Shown: one piece after another, positions 17,473 to 23,792 of the stretch
Position numbering within the stretch: the first letter of the stretch is position 1
Layout of the letters: each line of letters starts with the position of its first letter
Source of the DNA: 2-02-FULL-66-14 sp037443705
GTDB lineage: Bacteria > Pseudomonadota > Gammaproteobacteria > Burkholderiales > SG8-39
Direction of reading: 5' to 3'
Length of the DNA stretch: 39,560 nt
Assembly (NCBI GenBank): GCA_037443705.1
Contig: JBBINV010000038.1
Location: forward strand, 1 to 39,560
Notes under the pieces: model-generated
Told to the model about the DNA's origin: nothing
The model's database searches: none
What the model saw: only the letters and a program-made list of their open reading frames with translations
Program-made: the position numbers and the translations under genes

Positions 17473-20276
17473 GCAGGGGTCTCGCGCGGCGCGAGGTCGG
17501 GCTCGCCGCAGTGCCGCAGGATCTCGGCGCGCACCGCCTCGCGCAGCTGCACGGCGGCACTCCAGTCGCTGCCCGCGGCGGCAAGCGGCGCGCCGAACGT
17601 CACGGCGACCGGGCTGCGGCGCAGGTACCAGGTGCCGTCGCGCATCACCGAGCGCACGCCGCGCAGGGCGACCGGAACCACCGGGATCCCGGCCTGCGCC
17701 GCGGCCTGGAACGCGCCGGTACGGAAGGGCATGAGGCCGGTGTTGCGCTTGAGCGTGCCTTCGGCGAACACGATGAGCGACACGCCGCGGCGCGCGCGCT
17801 CGGCGAGCTCGACGGCGTGCTCGGCGCTTTTTTGCACCTCGAAGCGCTCGATGAATTCGGTGCCGAAACCCGAAAGAAGCGTGCGCATCAGCGGGTTGTC
17901 GAGAAACTCGCGTTTCGCGACGAAGGCATAGCCGCGGTACTCGAGCAGCGACAGCAGCACGATCGCGTCGAGCCAGCTCGTGTGATTGGCCGCGAGGATC
18001 GCGGGCCCGTCGCGCGCCAGGTGCTCGAGCCCGCGGCTCACCACCGGAATGCCCGAGAGGCGCAGGAACCAGCGCGCGACCCGGCGTCCCAGGTTCCAGC
18101 ATGAACGCACCGGCAGCAGGGCGGCGCCGAACCAGGCGAGCGGAAAGAGCAACCCGAACACGAGATAGCCGCGCAGCGCGAACAGCGCGCCCGCCGCGGC
18201 GTGCAGGCTCCTGCGGAGCTGCGGCGCCACGCCGGCAGCGGCAAGCCGGACGAACTGGAGCCACACGGCCTGCGGCCGCACCGCCGCGGGACCGCGCTCG
18301 TAGTATTCGCGCGCGGCGACGCGCCGGATCTTGCCGCTCGAGGTCTTGGGCACCGTGTGCGGCGGCGCAAGCACGATGTCGTCGGCGGGCGCGCCGATCA
18401 GGCCGATCGCGATTTCGTTGATCTGGCGCCGAAGTTCCGTGTGGCGCGTCGGGTCGTTATCGCGCGTCTCGGCGAGCACCACGACGCGCTCGGTTCCGGC
18501 CGCCTTGTCCCGGCTGCCGAAAACCGCGACGCAGCCGCGGCGGATCCCGGGGATGTCGCCGACCGCTTCTTCGACTTCGTAGGGGGTTATGTTGCGCCCG
18601 CCGCGGATGATGATGTCCTTCTCGCGCCCGGTGAGGAAGAGCCGGCCCTCCGACAGGTAGGCGCGGTCGCCGGTGTTCAGCCATTCGCCGTCGAAGAGCG
18701 CCTGCGTCGCCTCCGGGTTGCGGTAGTAGGCCGAGGTCGCCGAGGGCCCGCGGAACTGCAGCCGCCCCTCGTGGCGGTCGGCCAGCTCGAAACCGGCCGC
18801 GTCCACCACGCGCAGCTCGTGCTCGGGAATCGGCGTGCCGCAGCCGACCACCTTGAGCGGCGAGGGGTCGTCCGCGCGCGCCGGCACCGCCTCGCCCGTG
18901 CGGGTGAATTTCTCGCGGTCGAGCAGGTCGACCTGCCAGGGCTCGCCCGGCGGCGTGAACGCGAGGCCGACCGAGCACTCCGCGAGTCCATAGACCGGGG
19001 AAAGCGAGTTCTTCCGGAACCCGGCGCGCTCGAATCGCCGCTCGAAGGCGGCGATCGTGTCCGGGCTCACGGGCTCGGCGCCGTTGAAGGCGAAGCGCCA
19101 CGACGAGAGATCGAGCCCCTCGAGCTCCTGATCGGCAATCCGCCGCAGGCACAGCTCGTAGGAGAAGTTCGGCCCCCCGGATATGGTGCCGCGATGGCGG
19201 TGAATTGCCTGGAGCCATCGCGCGGGATGCGAAAGGAACGAGAGCGGCGACATGAGCACCACGGGGAACCCGAGGTACATCGTGGCGAAGCAGCCTCCGA
19301 TCAGCCCCATGTCGTGATAGAGCGGGAGCCAGCTCACGAACACGTCGCTGGATCCCGCGCGCGCCGCGCGGCCCATCGCGCGGACGTTGGCGAGGAGGTT
19401 CGCGTGCGTCAGCACCACGCCCTTGGGGTTTCCGGTCGAACCCGAGGTGTACTGAAGGAACCCGATGTGGCCGCCGCGGCCGCGCACCGGCGCGAAGTCC
19501 GCGCCGCCGCCCTCGAGGTCGGAGGGCATCAGCACCGCGCGCAGCGAATCGACCTGCGCGCGCAGGAGAAAGGCGAGCGCTTTCGCTTCCGGAATCGTCA
19601 CCATGAGCGCGCAGCCCGCGCTCTTCAGGATGCCGACGTGGCGCGTCATGTGGTCCTCGATGGTCGAGAGCCGCGCCGGGGGATAGAGCGGCACCGGCAC
19701 GCCGCCGGCGAGCAGCACGCCGTAGAAGCAGTACAGGTATTCGCGCGAAGTCGGCAGCATGATCGCCACCGTCTGCCCCGGCGCCAGGCCCGCGTCGGCA
19801 AGGCGCGCCGCATGGCCGAGGGCGCCCTCCCAGAGCGCACGGTAGGTGATCGGGTGCTCCTTCTGCTCCTCGTACAGGAACACCGTGAGACGCCCGGGTT
19901 GCCGCTCGACGTGGTATTCGAGCGCCTCGACGAGCGTCTGCGCGCGCTCCGGCGGCCGCACGCCCTCGCTCTGCACCAGGCTGGCGATGCTCGTGTCCGC
20001 GGCGTGCGGCGCGTGCCCGGCGGCTGCGAGCAGAAATCGCAGCAGGTCGCGCGGCGTTTCGCTCGCCGCGAGCGCCTGTTCCGGCAGGCTTGCCTCGAAC
20101 GCGCGCTCCAGGCGCAGCACGAGCTCGACGCGCGCGAGGCTGTCCAGGCCCAGGTCCTTGTCGAGCGCGCTGTCCAGGGCCACGTAGGCCTCGACGTTGG
20201 GGCGGGCTTCGCGCACCACCTCGGCGACGATCGCGAGCACCCGGTTCGGGTCGATGTCCTTCGCGGATTGCGTCAT
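17469..20276 (-). CDS. Acyl carrier protein / fatty acyl-AMP ligase / PlsC-type acyltransferase fusion
   Basis: A 935-residue cytoplasmic or membrane-peripheral protein with three domains. Residues about 10-85 form an acyl carrier protein with the phosphopantetheine serine (Ser46) in KDLGLDSLARVEL. Residues about 120-660 are an AMP-forming ligase: YTSGSTGNPKGVVLTH near residue 280, LNTGDRAYL, and the adenylation lysine in PKTSSGKIRR near 647. The block WLPLYHDMGLIGG and the later ISGGPNFSYELC are typical of fatty acyl-AMP ligases, which load ACP rather than CoA. The last 200 residues hold hydrophobic stretches and a PlsC-type acyltransferase with NHTSWLD and VFAEGTLKRN. The natural reading is activation of a fatty acid, loading on its own ACP domain, and transfer to a lysolipid or other acceptor (inference). 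Aas of E. coli joins related activities in another order. The acceptor is unknown. Confidence 0.85.
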   Translation of the reverse strand: MTQSAKDIDPNRVLAIVAEVVREARPNVEAYVALDSALDKDLGLDSLARVELVLRLERAFEASLPEQALAASETPRDLLRFLLAAAGHAPHAADTSIASLVQSEGVRPPERAQTLVEALEYHVERQPGRLTVFLYEEQKEHPITYRALWEGALGHAARLADAGLAPGQTVAIMLPTSREYLYCFYGVLLAGGVPVPLYPPARLSTIEDHMTRHVGILKSAGCALMVTIPEAKALAFLLRAQVDSLRAVLMPSDLEGGGADFAPVRGRGGHIGFLQYTSGSTGNPKGVVLTHANLLANVRAMGRAARAGSSDVFVSWLPLYHDMGLIGGCFATMYLGFPVVLMSPLSFLSHPARWLQAIHRHRGTISGGPNFSYELCLRRIADQELEGLDLSSWRFAFNGAEPVSPDTIAAFERRFERAGFRKNSLSPVYGLAECSVGLAFTPPGEPWQVDLLDREKFTRTGEAVPARADDPSPLKVVGCGTPIPEHELRVVDAAGFELADRHEGRLQFRGPSATSAYYRNPEATQALFDGEWLNTGDRAYLSEGRLFLTGREKDIIIRGGRNITPYEVEEAVGDIPGIRRGCVAVFGSRDKAAGTERVVVLAETRDNDPTRHTELRRQINEIAIGLIGAPADDIVLAPPHTVPKTSSGKIRRVAAREYYERGPAAVRPQAVWLQFVRLAAAGVAPQLRRSLHAAAGALFALRGYLVFGLLFPLAWFGAALLPVRSCWNLGRRVARWFLRLSGIPVVSRGLEHLARDGPAILAANHTSWLDAIVLLSLLEYRGYAFVAKREFLDNPLMRTLLSGFGTEFIERFEVQKSAEHAVELAERARRGVSLIVFAEGTLKRNTGLMPFRTGAFQAAAQAGIPVVPVALRGVRSVMRDGTWYLRRSPVAVTFGAPLAAAGSDWSAAVQLREAVRAEILRHCGEPDLAPRETPA

Positions 20277-20290
20277 CGTTGTTGTGCCGG

Positions 20291-20304
20291 CGAGTGTACA
20301 CTCG
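20291..20304. promoter_or_regulatory. Perfect 14-bp palindrome ahead of the acyl-ligase fusion gene
   Basis: CGAGTGTACACTCG is a perfect palindrome centred 21 bp upstream of the minus-strand ATG at 20276 and about 14 bp before the GTG of the plus-strand gene remnant. Because it is symmetrical, both strands show a TACACT hexamer (four of six to TATAAT), so it could be overlapping divergent -10 boxes. It could equally be an operator for a dimeric repressor. Its regulator is not evident. Confidence 0.45.
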
Positions 20305-20311
20305 TGCGCGC

Positions 20312-20644
20312 GTGGGGACGGACGACCTGAAGCAAATCTCGCTATGCCGCGCGCCCGACCGGGATGCGGCGCGCAAGCTCCTCGCGCTCGCGCGCGAGAT
20401 CTCGTTCGTGAAGGGCGCCCGGCTGGTGCGCCAGAACGAGCCGGCGCGCGGCGCCTTCCTCATCCGCAAGGGCGATGTCGAGGCGAGCGTCGCGCTGCCC
20501 GGCGGCAGTGCCCAGGCCGCGGAACTCGAAGCCGCGCTGCACGGGCAGATCTGGCGAGCGCAGCAGCGTCTCTTGGCCCCTTCATGGATCATTCCGGCAG
20601 CCGCACCGCGGCGAGCTGCGAGCCGTTGGGGGCGAACAGGTTGA
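20312..20644 (+). pseudogene. Truncated cyclic-nucleotide-binding-domain gene
   Basis: From GTG 20312 the first 65 or so residues look like the start of a cNMP-binding (Crp-like) fold. An N-terminal helix region is followed by FVKGARLVRQNEPARGAFLI and RKGDVEASVALPGG, the strand-turn pattern seen in such domains. The phosphate-binding cassette and the rest of the barrel are missing. After about 20515 the frame reads unrelated sequence and stops at 20644, partly antisense to the neighbouring remnant. I read it as a deletion remnant. A helix-turn-helix or effector domain cannot be inferred. The alternative, a functional 110-residue protein, seems unlikely. Confidence 0.55.
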
Positions 20645-20840
20645 CCGAGGACGAGGTGTCGATGCCGAGCGCGTTGCGCGCGTCGCGCAGGATCGCGAGC
20701 GTACGCTCCAGCGCGTATCGCATTTCGGCACGTTCAGCATCCGGGGCATGGTGCTCTGGCGCACGGGCGCCGAGTCCGTGCTGGTAGAGAAGGTTGTCGG
20801 GCAGCGCGGGCTGACCGAGATACAGGAGCGCGCGGCACCT
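20589..20840 (-). pseudogene. Decayed class II glutamine amidotransferase (YafJ/EgtC-like), frameshifted and internally deleted
   Basis: Read from 20840 downwards, one frame gives RCRALLYLGQPALPDNLLYQ, which looks like the N-terminus of class II glutamine amidotransferases (normally beginning MCR, with Cys2 the nucleophile). The initiator is AGG instead of ATG. After LLYQ the homology moves to another frame, giving DSAPVRQSTMPRMLN, so a single-base insertion is likely. Roughly 200 residues are then missing. The first frame resumes with ALERTLAILRDARNALGIDT and SSSVNLFAPNGSQLAAV before a TGA at 20591-20589. Lost start, frameshift and deletion together mark a pseudogene. It starts eight bases past the stop of the LysR gene on the same strand. 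Family naming is from remembered consensus and moderately sure. Confidence 0.6.
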
Positions 20841-20847
20841 GCGCGGT

Positions 20848-21783
20848 TTATGTCTCCGCCGGAGCCTGCGAAGCGAGCCAGGCGAGGAAGGCCTTGACCG
20901 GCGCGCGCGCGAGCGCCTCGGGCGTGGTCACGACATAGTAGGCGTAGGGAAGCGGGACGCGAAGCTCGAAGGGCGCCACCAGGCGAGCGCTCTCGAGTTG
21001 CGGCGCGGCGAGCTCCGTGAGCGTCGCAACCACGCCCAGGCCCTCGACCGCCGCTTCGAGGGCGAGCACGGTGTGCGACAGATGCGTTCCGTGCCGCAGC
21101 TTCGCGCGCGCAAGGCCGGCCGCTTCGAGCCACAGGTCCCAGAACCCGCGTCCATCGTAGTGGCGGCCGGTGTCGTCGTGGATCAGCGTGAACTCGCGCA
21201 GCGCCGCGGGCGCGAGCCTGCGGCTGCCGGCAAGCGCGGGGCTTGCGAGCGGCGTCACCGAAAGCGGGAGCAGCCGCTCCACCGGGAAGCCGGGGAAGCG
21301 CCCGTTGGAGAGCAGCACCGCGACGTCGGCGTCGGCGAGCCAGCGCTCGGCTTCGCGCCGGGACTGCTCGCCGGCGGCCGTGGACTGTCGGGTACGCGCG
21401 GTGACGCTCACCTCGATGCCGGGGTGCGCTTCGAGGAAGCGGTGCAGGCGCGGCATCAGCCAGCAGGTCGCGAACGACGGCGCGACGCTCACCGTGAGCG
21501 TCGCCTCGGTGCGCGCCTCGCGCAGCACGTGCACCGCCTCGGCGAGCCGCTCGAACCCGGCCGAGAGGTTGGGAAGCGCAGCGCGCGCCGCGTCGGTGAG
21601 CTCGAGGCCGCGCGGCTTTCGCACCAGCAGCGCGCGTCCGGCGAGGCTCTCGAGCAGCTTGACCTGGTGGCTGATCGCCGCCGGGGTGACGTGCAGTTCC
21701 TCGGCGGCTTTCCTGACGCTCAGGTGGCGCGCCACGGCCTCGAAGGCGCGCAGCGCGTTCAGCGGGGCCTGGAGGCTGCGCAT
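20848..21783 (-). CDS. LysR-family transcriptional regulator (GcvA-like)
   Basis: A 311-residue LysR-type regulator. The winged helix-turn-helix is at residues about 8-66 (LNALRAFEAVARHLSVRKAA, then VTPAAISHQVKLLE), with the GcvA-like PLNALRAFEAVARH opening. The substrate-binding domain runs from about residue 94 to 300 with VSVAPSFATCWLMPRL. It is divergent from the formate dehydrogenase cluster, the usual position of a LysR regulator of its neighbour operon. Ralstonia formate dehydrogenase is, as I recall, controlled by the divergently encoded FdsR. Control of the dehydrogenase genes here is inference. Its ATG has no clear ribosome binding site and sits four bases from a T-N11-A palindrome, which suggests autoregulation and perhaps a very short leader. 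Confidence 0.88.
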   Translation of the reverse strand: MRSLQAPLNALRAFEAVARHLSVRKAAEELHVTPAAISHQVKLLESLAGRALLVRKPRGLELTDAARAALPNLSAGFERLAEAVHVLREARTEATLTVSVAPSFATCWLMPRLHRFLEAHPGIEVSVTARTRQSTAAGEQSRREAERWLADADVAVLLSNGRFPGFPVERLLPLSVTPLASPALAGSRRLAPAALREFTLIHDDTGRHYDGRGFWDLWLEAAGLARAKLRHGTHLSHTVLALEAAVEGLGVVATLTELAAPQLESARLVAPFELRVPLPYAYYVVTTPEALARAPVKAFLAWLASQAPAET

Positions 21784-21786
21784 GGT

Positions 21787-21799
21787 TTAGATTTTCTAA
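21787..21799. promoter_or_regulatory. LysR-type T-N11-A box (TTAGA-TTT-TCTAA)
   Basis: TTAGATTTTCTAA has perfect five-base arms around TTT and fits the LysR-family T-N11-A rule exactly. It lies four bases upstream of the LysR ATG, so binding would block its own expression. The core AGATTTTCTAA is repeated exactly at 21876-21886, 11 bases before the small ORF of the divergent unit. This suggests two binding positions in the shared 114-bp control region. Confidence 0.55.
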
Positions 21800-21875
21800 C
21801 GTATAGAGGGACAAACTGTAAATTGTGGCAATGCAACATAGAGCGCAGAATTCGGCTCATCGTTAATTACACCAA

Positions 21876-21886
21876 AGATTTTCTAA
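21876..21886. repeat. Second copy of AGATTTTCTAA in the LysR/formate dehydrogenase control region
   Basis: An exact 11-base direct repeat of part of the 21787-21799 box, 87 bases further on. The left palindrome arm is degraded here (AAAGA instead of TTAGA). It lies just before the ribosome binding site (GAGG, 21889-21892) of the small ORF. Confidence 0.45.
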
Positions 21887-21897
21887 TCGAGGTTCCC

Positions 21898-22098
21898 ATG
21901 AAATCGAATTCCCGTGCCGATGTCGGGCTGGTTCACCGTCTGAGCGAGCTCCCGCTCACCGAAGCCGAGCGCGCGATCGCGCTCGCCCACGTGAGGCGCG
22001 GCGAGGCGATCGCCGACGCAATCATCGCGGTCGTGCGAGCGCTCGGGCGCCAGACCGGGGCGCTTGACCGCAGTCAAGCACGCCGCGCCGCGGGCTGA
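21898..22098 (+). CDS. Small hypothetical protein / possible leader ORF before the formate dehydrogenase genes
   Basis: A 66-residue ORF starting at ATG 21898 with GAGG five bases upstream, first in the unit divergent from the LysR gene. The predicted protein is soluble, Ala- and Arg-rich and mostly helical (LPLTEAERAIALAHVRRGEA), with no Cys and no membrane segment. I do not recognise a family. It is not like FdsD, the small delta subunit of some formate dehydrogenases. Its last codons contain a perfect FNR-type palindrome, and its stop is five bases before a hairpin that encloses the ribosome binding site of the next gene. It could therefore be a real small protein, a translated leader, or both. 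Confidence 0.55.
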   Translation: MKSNSRADVGLVHRLSELPLTEAERAIALAHVRRGEAIADAIIAVVRALGRQTGALDRSQARRAAG

Positions 22099-22106
22099 CC
22101 GATAAT
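22064..22106 (+). promoter_or_regulatory. Candidate class II FNR-type promoter for the formate dehydrogenase subunits
   Basis: TTGACCGCAGTCAA (22064-22077) is a perfect palindrome of the FNR/ANR/DNR form TTGAY-N4-RTCAA. The perfect stem extends one more pair on each side. GATAAT (22101-22106, five of six to TATAAT) follows so that the box would be centred at about -42, the class II activation position. Transcription would begin near 22113, giving a short leader with a strong AAGGAGG ribosome binding site. Confidence 0.5.
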
Positions 22107-22131
22107 CGGCCGCCAAGGAGGCGGTCGGTTG
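22103..22131 (+). promoter_or_regulatory. RNA hairpin presenting the ribosome binding site of the formate dehydrogenase beta gene
   Basis: TAATCGGCCGCC (22103-22114) can pair with GGCGGTCGGTTG (22120-22131) over 12 bp, nine Watson-Crick and three G-U, leaving loop AAGGA. The ribosome binding site AAGGAGG spans the loop and the first stem bases, and the ATG follows directly at 22132. Long transcripts from upstream could fold it and hide the start. A transcript beginning near 22113 would lack the 5' arm. Confidence 0.5.
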
Positions 22132-23790
22132 ATGTCGAAGATCGGGGCGAGGCCGGTACCGAAGGGCCGGGCGGTCGATCCACGCGCGCTGCAGGAGGTC
22201 CAGAGGCTGCTGGGCGATTCTCCGCGCCGGCGCGATCTTCTGCTCGAGCACCTGCACCGGATCCAGGATCGCCATGGCTGTCTGTCGGCCGCGCACCTGG
22301 CGGCGCTCGCGCAGGAGCTGCGTCTTTCGCAAGCCGAGGTGTTCGAGGTCGCGACCTTCTATCATCACTTCGACGTCGTGAAGGAAGGCGAGACGCCGCC
22401 GCCCGCGTGCACGGTGCGGGTGTGCGATTCGATTGCCTGCGCGCTTGCCGGTGGCGAAGAACTTCTGGCAGGACTTCAGAAGACCCTGGGCAGGACCGTC
22501 CGCGTGGTCGCGGCGCCTTGCGTGGGACGTTGCGAGGCGGCGCCGGTGGCCGTGGTGCAGCAGAACCCCGTGGGCAAGGCGACGGTCGAGAAGGTGTCGC
22601 GAGCCGTGGCGGGGAAGGCGTTCTCGTGCCCCGGGACGAAATACCTCGACTACGACGCTTACCGAAAGGCCGGTGGCTACCGGCTGATCGCCGATTGTCT
22701 CGCCGGAAGGCGCACGCGCGAGGAGATCACGAAGATCATGGAGGACGCGGGCCTGAGGGGCCTGGGCGGCGCCGGATTTCCGGCCGGGCGCAAGTGGCGC
22801 ATCGTCGCCGCTGAAGCCGCGCCGCGCCTCATGGCGGTGAACATCGACGAAGGCGAGCCCGGCACGTTCAAGGACCGCTGGTACCTCGAGCGCGACCCGC
22901 ACCGGTTCCTGGAAGGCATGCTCGTCGCCGCGTGGTGCGCGGGCGTGGGCGAAATCTACATCTATCTGAGGGATGAGTACGGCGGGTGCCGGGCGATCCT
23001 GGAAAGAGAGCTTTCAAGGCTGAGGGCGCAAAAGCGATTTCCGCTTCCTCCCATTCACCTCCGGCGAGGCGCCGGCGCCTACATCTGCGGCGAGGAATCG
23101 GCGATGATCGAGTCGATCGAAGGCAAGCGCGGCATGCCGCGCCTGCGCCCTCCGTACGTCGCCCAGGTGGGCCTGTTCGGCTACCCGACGCTCGAGCACA
23201 ACTTGGAGACGGTGTACTGGGTGCGCGAGATCGTCGAGAAAGGCGCCGCCTGGTTCGCCGGCCACGGCAGGAACGGCCGCAAGGGCCTGCGCTCGTTCTC
23301 GGTCTCGGGGCGCGTGAACAATCCCGGCGTGCATCTCGCGCCCGCCGGGATTTCCGTCGTAGAGCTGATCGACGGGTACTGCGGCGGCATGCAGGACGGG
23401 CACCAGTTCTACGCGTATCTGCCGGGTGGCGCCTCGGGCGGGATCCTGCCCGCCTCGATGGGGCACCTGCCGCTCGATTTCGACACGCTGCAGGCGCACG
23501 GCTGCTTCATCGGCTCGGCGGCGATCGTCGTTCTTTCGCACCGGGACAAGGCCTCGGCCGCGGCGCGAAACCTGATGAAGTTCTTCCGGGATGAATCCTG
23601 CGGGCAATGCACGCCCTGCCGCGTGGGCACCGCGAAGGCGCTCGCGCTGATGGAGGACGCGCGCTGGAACCAGCCGCTGCTGCACGAGCTTTCGCGGACC
23701 ATGATGGACGCCTCGATCTGCGGCCTGGGGCAGGCGGCGCCCAATTGCGCTCTCTCGGTGATGAAGTTCTTTGCGCACGAGGTGTCCTGA
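22132..23790 (+). CDS. NAD-dependent formate dehydrogenase beta subunit (NuoE-NuoF fusion)
   Basis: A 552-residue diaphorase subunit that passes electrons from the alpha subunit to NAD+. Residues about 20-165 are NuoE-like: a helical bundle, then a thioredoxin-fold [2Fe-2S] domain with C98xxxxC103 and C130xxxC134. The rest is NuoF-like, with LRGLGGAGFPAGRKW, the NADH/FMN region NIDEGEPGTFKDRWYLERDP and YICGEES. The [4Fe-4S] motif SCGQCTPCRVG has Cys490, Cys493 and Cys496, with a fourth ligand likely at Cys530. In Cupriavidus these modules are separate FdsG and FdsB proteins. The fused form is like FdhB of the heterodimeric FDH1 of Methylorubrum extorquens. A TTG one codon upstream is an alternative start. 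It is followed two bases later by the alpha subunit. Confidence 0.93.
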   Translation: MSKIGARPVPKGRAVDPRALQEVQRLLGDSPRRRDLLLEHLHRIQDRHGCLSAAHLAALAQELRLSQAEVFEVATFYHHFDVVKEGETPPPACTVRVCDSIACALAGGEELLAGLQKTLGRTVRVVAAPCVGRCEAAPVAVVQQNPVGKATVEKVSRAVAGKAFSCPGTKYLDYDAYRKAGGYRLIADCLAGRRTREEITKIMEDAGLRGLGGAGFPAGRKWRIVAAEAAPRLMAVNIDEGEPGTFKDRWYLERDPHRFLEGMLVAAWCAGVGEIYIYLRDEYGGCRAILERELSRLRAQKRFPLPPIHLRRGAGAYICGEESAMIESIEGKRGMPRLRPPYVAQVGLFGYPTLEHNLETVYWVREIVEKGAAWFAGHGRNGRKGLRSFSVSGRVNNPGVHLAPAGISVVELIDGYCGGMQDGHQFYAYLPGGASGGILPASMGHLPLDFDTLQAHGCFIGSAAIVVLSHRDKASAAARNLMKFFRDESCGQCTPCRVGTAKALALMEDARWNQPLLHELSRTMMDASICGLGQAAPNCALSVMKFFAHEVS

Positions 23791-23792
23791 CC

